DNA of 64,000 bases from Paraescarpia echinospica. Taxonomy: Eukaryota > Annelida > Polychaeta > Sabellida > Siboglinidae. The notes beneath the pieces were generated by a model, which saw nothing but the letters and a program-made list of their open reading frames with translations, did no database searches and was not told the origin of the DNA. Each line of letters starts with the position of its first letter. The first letter of the stretch is position 1. The DNA lies in contig CM034531.1 in the NCBI GenBank assembly GCA_020002185.1, positions 46,678,891-46,742,890 on the forward strand, written 5' to 3'. Positions 1 to 12,700 of the stretch are shown piece after piece. The translations under genes were made by a program, and so were the position numbers.

Positions 1-1212
1 GTCTCGTGTCTGATGATGGCATCATGCAAATACCGTTAGCGATTGAATATATTCAATGGTTACGTTAGAATGAGGTCGGAAGGCTGCATCTGACAAATGG
101 TTCATGTTTGCACACAGCAAAATATTATAATTATGAAATCTATCGAAATCTATATCATTATGTAGAAATCTATGGAATTGTTATGGCCGTTACAATTGTT
201 TGATAGAATTTTACAACATTCTATAGAATCATATAGCACACAATATCACGCAAAACAACCATGTAGATTATTTGGTAGCTACCTGCTCGCAGCGAATGCA
301 CGTAGCGAATACTCGCTACTTGCTATTAGCCGCTAGTAGCGAACTTTTCGTGATCGGGCCTTGAAGTTAATCATAATATATATGGCAAATTTAACTAAAC
401 ATGATGGTCAAGAATCCAGTTCAATCCAGTTGAGTCAAGTCATAGACAATGTTGGGGGCAAGAATTCGGACAGACGAATAATTGAATAAATTTGACAAGG
501 ACACGAGTCAAGGCTAATTGTATCGTGTTATTCTAGCGTGAAGTCCTGTCAAGACGGATGTGACTTTGCCACTGTGTAAATATGATCCTTGTCTTTGATT
601 ACGTGGACGCTTCTGTTACCCTCGGTTCTGTATAGCAGAGTCTATTATATCAATACGACCCTTGCCTTTGATTAGATGGAAGCTTCCGTTATCCGCGATG
701 CCGTTTAGCAGAGTCCACTGTATAGATATGATCCTTGTCTTATATTACGTGGACGCTTCTGTTATCCTCGGTTCTGTCTAGCAGAGTCTACTGTACTAAC
801 ATGATCGTTTCCTACGATTAGGTGGAATCAACGGCAACGGTACAGACTCTTTCCAGAATGAGTCTCAAAACGCAGCTAGTGACACTACTGAAATTTGGCA
901 AAGTCGAATTCGAGAGGTAAATCACAATTACACGAATTAGTTTAAAGGCCTTGAATGTTTTGTCTTTAACAATTTCAATCGATTGCAACCAAGGTGAGGT
1001 TTGTGTGTTAACGGTATAAGTTCAGATTTATAATAATTTATAAGACAGTAAATGCATTATACAGAATGTAACGTTGTATGTATGCAATGAAAGCAAGCAA
1101 CAACTATTAAAAAGAATAACGAATCTACCATGTCTTTTGTCTTTGCTACCCACGTTAAGAAATTACACAATGAAAATAGCATGTCTTTATTTGCTAATGT
1201 AATTAATGTTTA
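1..1212. other. AT-rich non-coding flank, presumed 5' intron of the SLC23 gene
   Basis: I see no convincing coding sequence on either strand. The SLC23 gene starting at 4988 lacks its first exons, so this stretch is most simply an intron of that gene, but that is inference. The only structure seen is the 73-bp tandem repeat listed separately. Confidence 0.5.
570..875. repeat. 73-bp tandem repeat, about four diverged copies
   Basis: The landmark GATCCTTGTCTTTGATTA and its variants begins at 584, 657, 730 and 803, exactly 73 bp apart each time. Each unit also holds a version of GGACGCTTCTGTTA and of AGCAGAGTCTA. The last unit is the most diverged and fades out near 875. Confidence 0.85.
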
Positions 1213-1700
1213 GGGAGTCGCTTAAGTCCAAATTTTAGTGAAATCGTGACACGCTGGAACAAAACACCAAATTTGGCAGATAGGTACCTTAGGACCATAC
1301 AAACTTTTGAGCGGGGGCTTCCCGATTTTAAAGGTCAAGGTCAGGTCAAGGTCAAAGATTAGTAACATTAAAATTAAATTTCTACTAATATCCAATATAT
1401 CGACATATAAATAATATTTTTGAATATTTTGAAACACTGCTTTCTATTTTGAAAACACTCCTTTCCACAGGATGATGTAATAATAATTTGCATAAATTAA
1501 AAATGGCCACCAAATGAGCAAATACGTATATATTGTCTTCTTTCTATCAGAGCAATTTCCACAGAGGTTCTAAACAAAATATTTTGCACACATATACCTT
1601 TTAACCATACCTAACTTTTGAGAAGGGGTTGCCCGGTTTTCAAGGCCAAGATCAAGGTCAAGTCAAGGTCAAAGATTAAAAATATGTGTTTATCAGGAAT
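1213..1700 (+). repeat. Left terminal inverted repeat of the CXC transposon
   Basis: It is made of two related sub-units of about 330 bp. Each has a G-rich block (GAGCGGGGGCTT at about 1309, GAGAAGGGGTTG at about 1620) followed by tandem AAGGTCA repeats (1331-1357 and 1650-1673). Between them is TTTGCATAAATTAAAAATGG at about 1490. The pairing copy is 4250-4712 in inverted orientation. Confidence 0.75.
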
Positions 1701-2160
1701 TTGTCTTTTCAAGCTTATATTCAACCCAAAAACATGCTTATGGTGCATAAACCAACATTTGTAATGTCTAGGAATCCACTTCTGTATGAAAATACCTTCA
1801 AGTGTCGGCCATATTGGATTTAAAGATGGCCGATCTAAATCTAGCATCTGCTACAGTAATACATGGACTTCTACTGCATGCAATGCTGTCATATGTCCAC
1901 TACCAGCTACACTAAGTGTTGTCACCTAGTGGATGTTAAAGGAACAATACAAAATGGAGGACAGTTTGGTACACGATGCTAACGTCTAAAGTTATCAGAT
2001 TCACTACATATAAGCAAGGTGTCTACATTTGCTACAAGATAACACTAACTATAGTATAACTATTATTTCATTCTTATATCATAGCTTTAGTGTTTGAGTG
2101 TTATAAAAGTTGTTTTAGTGTAATATTTACGATTATTGAATATAAAAAAACACGCTTCAT

Positions 2161-3746
2161 GACATATTAATGCCCCTGGACACCCATGATTGCACGAACG
2201 CAATGGCAGTGCAAGTTCTGCACTCAATTGAACGTTTGGGTAAAGATCAGTATTCCAAATATGTCAAGAATGTGCTTGTTGAAAGGAAGATCTCCATCCA
2301 CAAGGCCATCGAGAAAAACAACTGCCCCTATTCAAGCGGCGAACTCGCAGGCGAAACAACAATTCCAACAGATGAAGAGTGATTGCAATATCTTCAGCAG
2401 AGCCGTAACACCAAACTGGAGGAATTTTTCACACATGAAAACCATCCGTGGCCGCCAGCATTGTCCCTGCATGGGAAACTTCGACTAACAAGCGCCAAAT
2501 ATGAGCTGTTGCATTGCATTGAACGAAATTTCCAGCAAGAGGCACCCTCTCATTTGATGTCAAAGTGTTTGATGGTGCTGCGATAATGCACGCCCTACCA
2601 CTAGAAAACACATCGATGTTCGGTGAATACAGTGACACCATCTTCAGTCCCTGGACTGAAAGACAACTTCAAGGCTGCTCTAGGATTGACATCGTCTGGG
2701 ACACGTACCGACCTGACAGTTTGAAAGCCACAACTCGAGAAAAACGAGGGAAAGACGTCCGCAGAAAGGTGTCCCGCGATGCCAAATTGCCCGTGTGCTT
2801 TGCGGGCTTCTTACAAGATGCCACAAACAAGGAAGAGCTCTTCAAACTTCTGACAGAAGATAAGTCAAACATGAATTGTCTACCCACAAACTAACCATGT
2901 GTATATTACAAGTGGTTCAAGTGTAAAGTCGATTCGCGCTGACATATCAATGTCGGCGAACGACCACCCGCAGACAGTAGATTATGTCTACATGTAGACT
3001 ATGCACTAAATGAGGGGGCAACTACTGTTCTCGTCAGAACCATATACATCGATGTAGTTGTTATTTTGGTGGGAGTCTTTCACGATCTTATCCAGCATTG
3101 TCCAGAAATGCAGTTGTGAGTTGGCTTTGGTACAGGAAAGCACTGCCGCTACTACCACGTCAATTCAATCTGCCAAGAACTTGGGGAGGAAAAAGCTCGT
3201 GCTTTACGCCTTCTCAGGTTCTGATGCAACATATCAGTTGAGCGATAAATGAAAAGCATATCCGACAGCCACAGCTGGGTTCACCATTGCATCTCAGACT
3301 GGATTTGTTCCTTTGGAATTTACAGCTACAACATTCAAGCTGATTGAGCGTTTTACATGTATCATGTTCGACAGCACTACATCGCATGTCAAGGTGACCT
3401 TCGACACGAGCTGTTCCCAAGGAGGGTGAAGATGATGGAGAAGCTTCCTCCAACCGAGAGTGCACTGCTTCAACACACAAACTGATGCCTATACCAAGAC
3501 AGTATCTGGAGAAATAGTCTGAAGTCTATCGTAGCTGCACCCAACCCTGAAGACTTTGGGTGGACAAGAGGAGACACCGGGTGGCGTCCAGTCTGGACAA
3601 CACTACCAGCTGCTGCTGTTGGCTGTAGAAAACTGATAAAGTGTGGTTGCAAGACTGAACCCACCTGTGCGAAGAAATGCAAATGCAAGAACGCCGAGCT
3701 CACATGCACAGCACTCTGTCTCTGCCGTGGACTTTGTGAGGGTTAG
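2161..3746 (+). pseudogene. Frameshifted gene of an uncharacterised multicopy family ending in a CXC-like cysteine cluster
   Basis: Joining short reading frames gives one colinear protein. An N-terminal part (2200-2480) contains HSIERLGKDQYSKYVKNVL and LEEFFTHE. The middle (2560-2890) contains VFDGAAIMHALP, RIDIVWDTYRPDSLKATT, REKRGKDVRRKVS and ATNKEELFKLLTE. After VYITSG and a decayed stretch come LGRKKLVLYAFSGSDA and PPTESALLQHT. The C-terminus (3630-3746) reads LIKCGCKTEPTCAKKCKCKN then ALCLCRGLCEG, a cysteine-rich tail resembling tesmin/TSO1-type CXC repeats. I recognise this architecture as a high-copy uncharacterised family in fish and marine invertebrates. Its function is unknown to me, and a role in transposition is inferred only from the long inverted repeats around it. 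Several frameshifts and stops (for example after 2382, 2586 and 3252) make this copy non-functional. Confidence 0.65.
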
Positions 3747-4249
3747 GAACGAGCTCATGTCAGCAATGGAGGTGTTATTTAATCAGTTAGTTAATTAAGT
3801 AAGTAAATGTCACTGCCTCTATTAATGTAGATGTGCACCACGTATGAGTGTTCAATGTTATATTACACGCGTGCAGCTGCATGTCTCATTTGAAATTATT
3901 CTCGTGTTATTCTGACGGTAGATATAACACACACGCTTGCTCTTTGGACATCACTTGTCGAATTTCAAGTGATAATGATTCATTGTACTGCTTAAATAAA
4001 TAGTAGTAATTGTACTAATAATAGCTGTGTATGTTCTGAATAAGCAAGTTTAAAACGTATACTTAGTTTACCTTTAGGTGAAAGTTATATGTGAAAATGC
4101 CAGCAAACGTAATTTGTTTAGCGCACCACAGCAGTCATTTTGGATTTATGCAAATTTGATAAAGTATACGACAGGAAGTACATTTTTTGCAAACTTACTG
4201 TAACCTTCCGATACACAAATGTTTGAGTGTTACTATATGGTAGAAATAG

Positions 4250-4712
4250 AATTATTACATCAGTTGAGTTTTGACGTTCATCTGACCTTACCCTTGACAT
4301 TGGCCTTCAAAACCGGGCAGCCCCCTCTCAAAAGTTACATATGGTCATAAAGTATACGTGTACCAAATATTTGTTTGGGTCTCTCTGGAAATTGTCCTGA
4401 TAAAAAGAAGACGATATGTGTTTTTGTTCATTTGGCAGCCATTTTGAATTTATGCAAATTAGTAAATCATCCTGTGGAAAGAAGTGAATCAATATATAAA
4501 GCAGCCTTTGTAAACTTTTTTTAAATATCATTTAAGTCTCGAGATATTGGACAATCTGTAGAAATGGGATTATAACATTATATAATCTTTGACCTGACCT
4601 TGACTTTTAAAATCGAGCAGCCCCCTCTCAAAAAATATGTACGGTCCTAGGGTACAATTGTGCCAAATTTGGTGCTTTGTTCCAGCGTGTCACGATCATT
4701 CTCCTAAGCGGC
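4250..4712 (-). repeat. Right terminal inverted repeat of the CXC transposon
   Basis: This is the inverted partner of 1213-1700. Read on the minus strand it starts GGAGCCGCTTAGGA, continues with CGTGACACGCTGGAACAAAG and again has two sub-units with GAGAGGGGGCTG blocks and AAGGTCA-type repeats. Further in, at about 4140 and 4440, it carries the TTTATGCAAAT motif beside GCAGTCATTTTGG or GCAGCCATTTTGA. Confidence 0.75.
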
Positions 4713-4987
4713 TCCACTAGTTTGCTTACGACATCGAATGAACTAGTCTTTTAGTAGAAGTCTCCCTTCCTATCTGTTGCATTAACTCTTATTCTCATAC
4801 AGTACGCTATGATGTCATTGGTTTTTCTGTACATGACATTAATGTGTTGCATAGTTTGTGCACAAATTATTTTGTTTTATTACGTCCTTTGGGCACATCT
4901 ATATTTCTTCTTCCTGAACATTATCTTTTTGTATTTGAAGTTTCCATCGTGTTTATCAGTAAGAAACAAAAAATGTGTGTCGTGCAG

Positions 4988-5169
4988 ATTCAGGGCGCCA
5001 TTATCGTGGCGTCCCTCGCCGAAGTGCTGATCGGTCTGGTCGGCGGGATGGGTTTCCTGTTGCGCTACATTGGCCCTCTCACGATTGCCCCTACCATCAC
5101 TCTGGTGGGGCTGCCTCTTGCGCCCGTCGCCGCCTCCTTCTGCGCCAAACACTGGTGGATCGCAACGAT
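4988..5169 (+). CDS. SLC23 exon: IQGAI...KHWWIAT segment
   Basis: The acceptor is GTCGTGCAG before ATTCAGGGCGCC and the donor is GAT|GTACGT. The exon begins in phase 0 and ends two bases into a codon. It covers [40 protein letters not shown] and AKHWWIAT, two membrane helices in the family. No earlier SLC23 exon was found between 1 and 4987. Confidence 0.9.
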
Positions 5170-8100
5170 GTACGTACACATTCCGAATCCGTGTTCACTG
5201 CTCCCAAGTTCTGATTGTATAAATGCTGCGTGAATATCTTGACAAAATTGACATGTATCTGACAAAGCGTGCTACATAAATATGAAAAATCATTGAAGTC
5301 TCAGTATGTCAAATGCTTCCGTAATTGTCACTTACCTTCCGGGGTTTGCTGCTTTGGATTTCATCCTAATAAATGTGCTTAAAACGTTGTTGATAACAAG
5401 AAATGGCTGCTTTTTAGAGTACTGTTTGTACAAATATGACACAATTACCTCATAAGAAACTTGTTTTCTCTTCTTTTGAATATTTCGACTGCTTCTCGCA
5501 GCCTTCATCGGCAGGATGACGTTACGGGAGTGTCACATGACCACTGTCGTGTGACACAAGCTAGAGAAGGACTGCTGGGAGCTTGTGGCCGACGTCGCGA
5601 TTCAATGTAGATTGAATCGCGACATCGGCCAGGAACTCCCACCACAGTGGTCATGTGACACACCCGTAACGTTATTCTGCCGATGGAGATTTTGAGAAGC
5701 AGTCCAAATATTCAAAAAAAAAGAACAACGTTTCTTGTGAAGTAATTATGTCATATTACGACAACCAAGAAACCAGTTCAATCCATTCAAGGGTATTATT
5801 TGTATGTTTATACACTGGGCAAACATATTAAAATACAACGAGATATTCGCAAAGTCAGAATCACATTGTATAGGCATACATACTGTTTTCATAATGAAAA
5901 TAATGCAACGCGCCACATGTTCGATGATTCGTTCTACGTAAGTGGTTTTATTATAACATATGATTGATAGACAGGATGACGGCTCATGTCATGTTTTATT
6001 ATAACATATGATTGATAGACAGGATGACGGCTCATGCCATGTTTTATTATAACATATGATTGATAGACAGGATGACGGCTCATGTCATGTTTTATTATAA
6101 CATATGATTGATAGACAGGATGACGGCTCATGTCATGTTTTATTATAACATATGATTGATAGACCGGATGACGGCTCATGTCATGTGTTGTTACCATAAC
6201 GAGTGATTGGTCGACAGGACCATGGTCCTCATCGTGGCATTCTCCCAGTATCTGCGAGGTGTCCGACTGCCCTGCATATCCTATTCCTTCAAGAAAGGAT
6301 TCCGAGTGAAGTCATATCCGGTCTTCCAACTTTATGCCGTGAGTGTGGCTTCAGTTACTTAGCTTCCCAGCTCCCTTTTACAGGGGTGGGATTTCGGTCT
6401 TGCATTTATGTACTGCTCTTTCTATTGTGTCTCCGTCTCTGCGCACGTCAACGGTAGTCTGTCATCGTCCATTCGTGCAAAAATTACAATAACATTAACT
6501 TTGTTAGTGTACGAACAGGTTTATAATGAGCGTAGCAAGTACGAAAGGGTTGTGTCTCTGAGGGCAACCACATGTGGTCTTAATGAAGTCTCCCGTCACA
6601 TAAGTTCTGTCGACGCTTAAACGTATACCGTTCTAAGTTATGTTTATGTTCCAGTTAATGTTCTGTTTTGCAAAGCATATTTTACAATGTTAATGTATTT
6701 TCGACGTGATTTATCCTGATGTCTTTTGGTCGAAAATTACTCAGGAATCCTGTCCTCTGTCGCCAGCCGTTCACCACTGCAATTTGTCACGAGTGTCCTA
6801 CTGTTTTATAGCCTTTTGTCGTGCGTAAATACTTGTAAATCAGGCAGGCATAAAGGGGAGTAGTTATAAACATGATGTACACTTTTGTGGACAGTCATAA
6901 GAATTTGCGGGGAGATACGGCTTAATGGAAATGGTTATATAACACCTTGTTGGAAGTCACTTGCACTTTTTGTGTATACGATAATGACACATGGTATCTA
7001 AGGCTTTGTTGTATAGAGAGAAGCAGACGAATGAACGTCGACACACAGCGTTATTTAACTGTGTTAATATCACCTTCAGCAACGTGTCTCATAGTCCCTT
7101 GGACATTTAAATAAAAAGTCTAGTAAGTTGCATTCAGATGTGTCGACCACCAAGAGCGCAGACGACAGCGATAAACCACACGGAAAACACCGTCTCTGGG
7201 TGTCTCGGGGCAAATCTACAACATACAGTAATTGACATTAATTTCCATGAATGGCGATACGCAACTCCTAATTGCCATTTCAGGTTGGGTCAAGTCCTTT
7301 AATGAAGATGGCAATAGGTATTATTAATGGTCAATGCATATGGTGTAGGCTAACGTTACACATGTCCCTTCTCAGGCCAGATTCACCACGAATTGTGCAC
7401 AAATGATGCCAAAGTTCGTGAGACATACACATCAAGTTTTATTAGGCCAATGTTCATTTCGGGTCCGACCGATTCCTACATTCTACTATCAATACGCTAA
7501 CTTTGATACACTTTAAGTCAGTCTCCTTCCAAGCCGTAAGGTTCACTCGCCTCATTCTAAGTTCATTCGCTTCCTTAAACCATTGGCCTCTGGTCTAACA
7601 ATTGACGATGTATTGAAACACACAAGGGTAGTTATTTAAAGGTGTAAGAACAATTTGTATTGTGAAATACTCCCCATAGGGCGCCGCTGTTGCGATTTTA
7701 AGATCAAAATTATGCAATTATGGCAACATACCTTGCCTTCAGTTTGTTGCTCCATGGGTAGGTGTAAATTAGTTATTATACTTACTAGTACTGATATGTT
7801 CGTAACGTTTTAATAGTTTTCATCTTCACAGTCAACGTGCATATGCCTTGTTCTCAAAGAATGTAGGAATAAATTTCCCAGAATATCGATTAATGTGTTT
7901 TCATTCCCTGTATGTATTGTGCCACAAAGAGAACGTGTTTCTCTGAGGTTCTCTCTGGGTAACTTAACCCAACTCACAAAGACATGTCCGTCTCTGCAGC
8001 TGGTGCTGGCCATCGTCATATCGTGGGGTGTCTGCGCCCTACTGACCCTCTACAACGTCCTACCGGCCGAACCAACGGCCTGGGGACACTTCGCTCGTAC

Positions 8101-9723
8101 TGACGTCAAGATGGACCGACTCACCAAGTCCAACTGGTTCCGCTTTCCCTACCCGTGTAAGTAAACGGCAGTATACACACTGTGTTTGTGTCATGTTGGA
8201 TTTAAAAACTGAATGTCGCTATACTTCGCTGTTCCGATAAAGTGTTGATCTACGTCATTAGTTTTCCTTTCGTGTCGGACAGTGGAGTCGAATCTGTTGG
8301 CTACAACCATCTGTCTCCAGGCGACTCTATCCCTCATTGCAATCTGCAATACGCGCACCTCGTCCAGCAAATAATCAATATATGTAACATTCACGGAAAC
8401 TGCCATGGGGAAATATTAATTTCTTTCTACTTTGGTTCGTTGCTGGGTGGGAGCCTTATCACTTACCTACCCTCTCTACGAGTCGTCTCCACATACCACG
8501 TCCCTCTGCTATCCTATCCCACTGGTGAGTCACTATATATCGTACTGCCGCCTAGCGACCAGTGAGATACTAGGATCTGTCAATGAACAGGGCCATTATT
8601 CAGCATGTAACGAAATGTGAATACACAGTGTTAAACTTCCATCCATACGATCGTATTGAATTCAAGGCCATCAACACTACACCACTCTCGACTGTTCGCC
8701 ATATCGAGATCTTCGTTAGCACTATCCCTCCATCTTAATTTCGGCATGCCTTTTCTCCTTCAATAACTCTATTCTCCGTGTTTCCGTCGACGTCAGTCTT
8801 TCCACACTGAATCTCTGCATATATCCTGCCCACCTCAGTCTGCTCTCAACTGCTTTCATTTCCACGTGTTTCTTCATTCCGATATCTTCTCTTAATTACT
8901 CAGCCTTCCGTCTATCTGTACAAATAAACCTCGTTTAAAAACTATCACGCACATAATATTGTTAATAGTGTTAGGTGAGGTGTTTTTTTAAAGAATGTAC
9001 GTGTATCAGACGTCATGCCGTTGTAGGTCAGTGGGGCTTGCCGACCGTCAGTACGGCTGCCGTGTGCGGCATGTTGGCCGGGGTGTTCGCAGCCATGATA
9101 GAGGTGATTGGGAGCTTCTACGCGGCCGCCAAGATGTCCGGCATACCGCCACCGCCCGTACACGCCATCAACCGGGGTACGTCGGTCTCGATCCATGACC
9201 CGTAAAACTGTTTCAATGAAAATCTCCATTTACAGACAGTGGTGGATATCTGTGTACAGCGTGGCTGGATATTTCCCAGAGAAGTCGAGATGGTGTTCGA
9301 TTGAACAGGTCTGCCAGGACCTAAAGTGTAAAACGCCTGGGTTAGTCCTAAAGACTGGATACTGCGCTATATAAGAACTTACCTTTAGTCGGAAAAGAAG
9401 TCCAGATAACGGGCGCTTCCAAACACTTTCTATTGTGGATGTTGTTGCTGTCGTTAGGGATTCTGGCTCAAGGCGTCGGCTGCGTGCTGGCCGGACTGTG
9501 GGGAACCGGCTCTGGTACCGCCATCTACACGGAGAACATAGCTCTCATTGGCATCACTAATGTACGTTAACATTGTGGCAACAACAAAGATTCGATTACA
9601 ACCCAAAATCATTGTGAAAGGAACCTGTTCTTCATTAATAATATCAAAAAGTTAAATAGTTCGTGGTGAACTAGTTACATGTGAAATTATGTACACTGAC
9701 TACAACACGCACGCACGCACGCG

Positions 9724-9764
<41 letters not shown>

Positions 9765-12700
9765 AATGACCGTGCATGTATTGCCGTATATGTGTGTAGA
9801 TTGCGAGTCGACGAGTGATTGAGACCACTGGAGTACTCCTACTTGTCTTCGGTGTGGTTGGTAAAATTGGTGGATTCTTTGCAACCATCCCAGACCCGGT
9901 CATCGGAGGAGTCTTCATGGTTATGTTCGGTCAGTCACATTTCTACACAATTCCCAACAAACACCGTCGATGCCTAAATTACTACTTAAGAGTTTTTCTA
10001 TGATTATTTATTACACCACAAATTGGGTTGCCTTGAACTGACTTGCATTGATTGTTTGCAAAGCTGGAGCAATAAAACTAGAACTACTAATACTTGACAT
10101 GACATCGCTCTGTCTATGTATATGTAATATTACCTGTGTGTCACCTCAAATGCAATACTGCATAATAAACACCAATGTATCAATACGCTAACTGTGGGGC
10201 GTTGTAACAGTATCTACTCCCGGACGTCCGTGGTCCACTAGCCTCTTTCTACGTCCGCTCGCTTCCTTTGACCATTTTGTCGAGGGTCTTTCTTCTGTAT
10301 GATAAATTTGAGTGTTTATCAAATCTCCGAATGTCGTTAGAGTAAACAAGTCAAAGCTCAAAGCAATGTAATTTATGTGGGTGAGTGGATGTAAGCTAGT
10401 TGTAATGGTGATGGCAATTTATGTGGGTGAGTGGATGTAAGCTAGTTGTAATGGTGATCGTAATTTATGTGGGTGAGTGAATGTAAGCTAGTTGTAATGG
10501 AGATGGTAATTTATGTGGGTGAGTGGATGTACGCTAGTTGTAATGGTGATCGTAATTTATGTGGGTGAGTGGATGTAAGCTAGTTGTAATGGTGATCGTA
10601 ATTTATGTGGGTGAGTGGATATAAACTAGTTGTAATGGTGATCGTAATTTATGTGGGTGAGTGGATGTAAGCTAGTTGTAATGGTGATCGTAATTTATGT
10701 GGGTGAGTGAATGTAAGCTAGTTGTAATGGTGATCGTAATTTATGTGGGTGAGTGGATATAAGCTAGGTGTAATGGTAATGGTAATTTATGTGGGTGAGT
10801 GGATGTAAGATAGTTGTAATGGTGATGGTAATTTATGTGGGTGAGTGGATCTATGCTAGTTGTAATGATGATCGTAATTTGTGTGGGTGTGTGGATGTAA
10901 GCTAGTTGTAATGGTGATGGTAATTTATGTGGGTGAGTGGATGTAAGCTAGTTGTAATCATTACACGAATGGCATATGTGTCGTTGCAGGATTGATAACA
11001 GCGGTGGGAATACTGAACCTTCAGTTGATTGACCTACACATTCCGAGAAATCTATTTATAACGGGTTTCTCGATGCTGGTCGGGCTGTCCGTGCCACAGT
11101 GGGTGTCACAGCATACGGCGTCCATTGATACAGGTACGTGCACACATCTTCCTAGAATCAACTAAAGCTCCACCTGTATATGATGCAGTAAATCTTGATT
11201 TGTTTATATTGTATGCCTAGACACAATATAACGAAACTCGTGAACATGAAGATATGTCTAGACACAAGATGACGAAACTCGTGAACATGAAGTTATGGAC
11301 TTAGTTGGAACCAAACTGCGATGTACATGAAAACGTTATATAATATAAAAGGTACGAGAAGAGATCAACAGAGCGTGGAAACAGAACAGGGTGGCAGAAA
11401 GAGAACTGGAAGACCAGAACGAAAACGAAGAATGTTATAGTTTTAGGAGATCTCTGGAAAGGGCAGAAACGAACTGCCGAGAGCGTGATAGACATTATCT
11501 CTATCGACATCTCGGCGGAAATAATAGATGGCGACAAATGGAGACGACTTGTTAAAGGGGAATGACAATATATTATAATGCTCCACAGTTAGCGATGTCA
11601 TGTCAAATATTAGTATTTCTGAGTTTGGTTTCCAAGGATTTAGGCGCAATGATAATAATAATTATTATCTTATAACGCGCAATTTCCAATAAAATGCTCA
11701 AAGCGCTGTACAAGAATATACTATATAATAGAAGTTATCTTATTATTATCTTAAACTCTTGTTGCATACAATACTCGTCATACTATAATTAAGATGTTCA
11801 ACTTGTATACTATACGATGTACAACTTACGTTACATGTCTCTGTACACTGTATGATATGCAACTTGCCTTACAGATGTATCTAAACTATGATATTCAACA
11901 TTGCAGCTGTCTACACACTGGCCAGGGGTTTGTGGCAAAAGGTGAGAGGTGGAAGGATGTTCCTAAAAAATGACGGGAAATTGTAGATTGTGAGCCATAT
12001 TGATTTTCTGCCCGTGTTTTATATGATTAGATGTAGTTCTTGCGTTGCAGGTGTCTACACATTAGACCAGGTTCTACTCGTCTTCAGCAGCACGGGAATG
12101 TTGGTTGGTGGGGTGACCGCGTTCTTCCTCGACAATACCATTCCAGGTTGGTGAACCCCGTTCGCAATTACAATTTAGTGGGTTTTTGAGAACATTAAGC
12201 GGTGAAAGACCTCTATAGTAATATGTTTTGTATGTACAGCGTTTTAGCCAACCATGTTATAAACACTTATAAGTTCAGTCTCGTGAAACTGTCGTTCAGT
12301 TGTCAAATGGAAATTGCTGTAAATCCCTTGACAGTGCTGGATTTAAGGCATGGCAGACGCGGCGGTCGCACAGGGTGTCCACAATATAATGTTTTCGGGT
12401 AATTTCTTTGGGGGCGAAACGTTTTAGACGTAATTTCGGTGCTTCACTATGATGCAAATTGGTATTTTAAATGGAAAAAAATCGTAATTTGCAGTGAAGT
12501 AGCCATTGTTGAAGGTAGGGAGGCGTGCGAATTACTATTCCATATAAAATGGAATCCAGGCGCCAATCACTGCGTCTGCGGAACACTATCACTGCACCCA
12601 TTTTAACAAAAGCTTTCAAAATTTTTCAATTATCTAAGATTAGAAGCACATTTGAAGAGTTGGCTAGAGTAAGGTAATTGCGCATCGTATCAGTAACGTG

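Larger units (their letters stand above)
1213..4712. mobile_element. DNA transposon with long (~0.5 kb) inverted repeats and a CXC-type gene
   Basis: The left end (1213-1700) matches the reverse complement of the right end (4250-4712) in several blocks. Shared landmarks are CGTGACACGCTGGAACAAA, CACCAAATTTGGCA, the GGGGGCT-CCCGATTTTA block and a run of AAGGTCA repeats. Between them sits a single decayed gene (2161-3746) on the + strand. The layout (long terminal inverted repeats around one gene of about 1.6 kb) is that of a cut-and-paste DNA transposon. I could not recognise a clear target-site duplication: the left flank reads GTTTAG and the right flank ACTAGTTTG. The superfamily is not assigned. 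Confidence 0.7.
5170..6217 (+). other. Intron with foldback element and 48-bp array
   Basis: The intron runs from GTACGT to GGTCGACAG. It holds a palindromic foldback element (5435-5760) and a 48-bp tandem array (about 5943-6200) that runs directly into the splice acceptor. Confidence 0.85.

Noticed and set aside
4809..5030. Hydrophobic frame upstream of the first SLC23 exon as a possible earlier exon
   Set aside because: It does not match the family sequence before IQGAI, and a good acceptor (GTCGTGCAG) sits exactly at the homology border.
5934..6197. Minus-strand frame with repeated [11 protein letters not shown]
   Set aside because: It is the 48-bp intronic array read in one open frame, with no other support.
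9700..9918. Minus-strand frame with CVCVCVC repeats
   Set aside because: It reads the CA/CG microsatellite and the antisense of an SLC23 exon.
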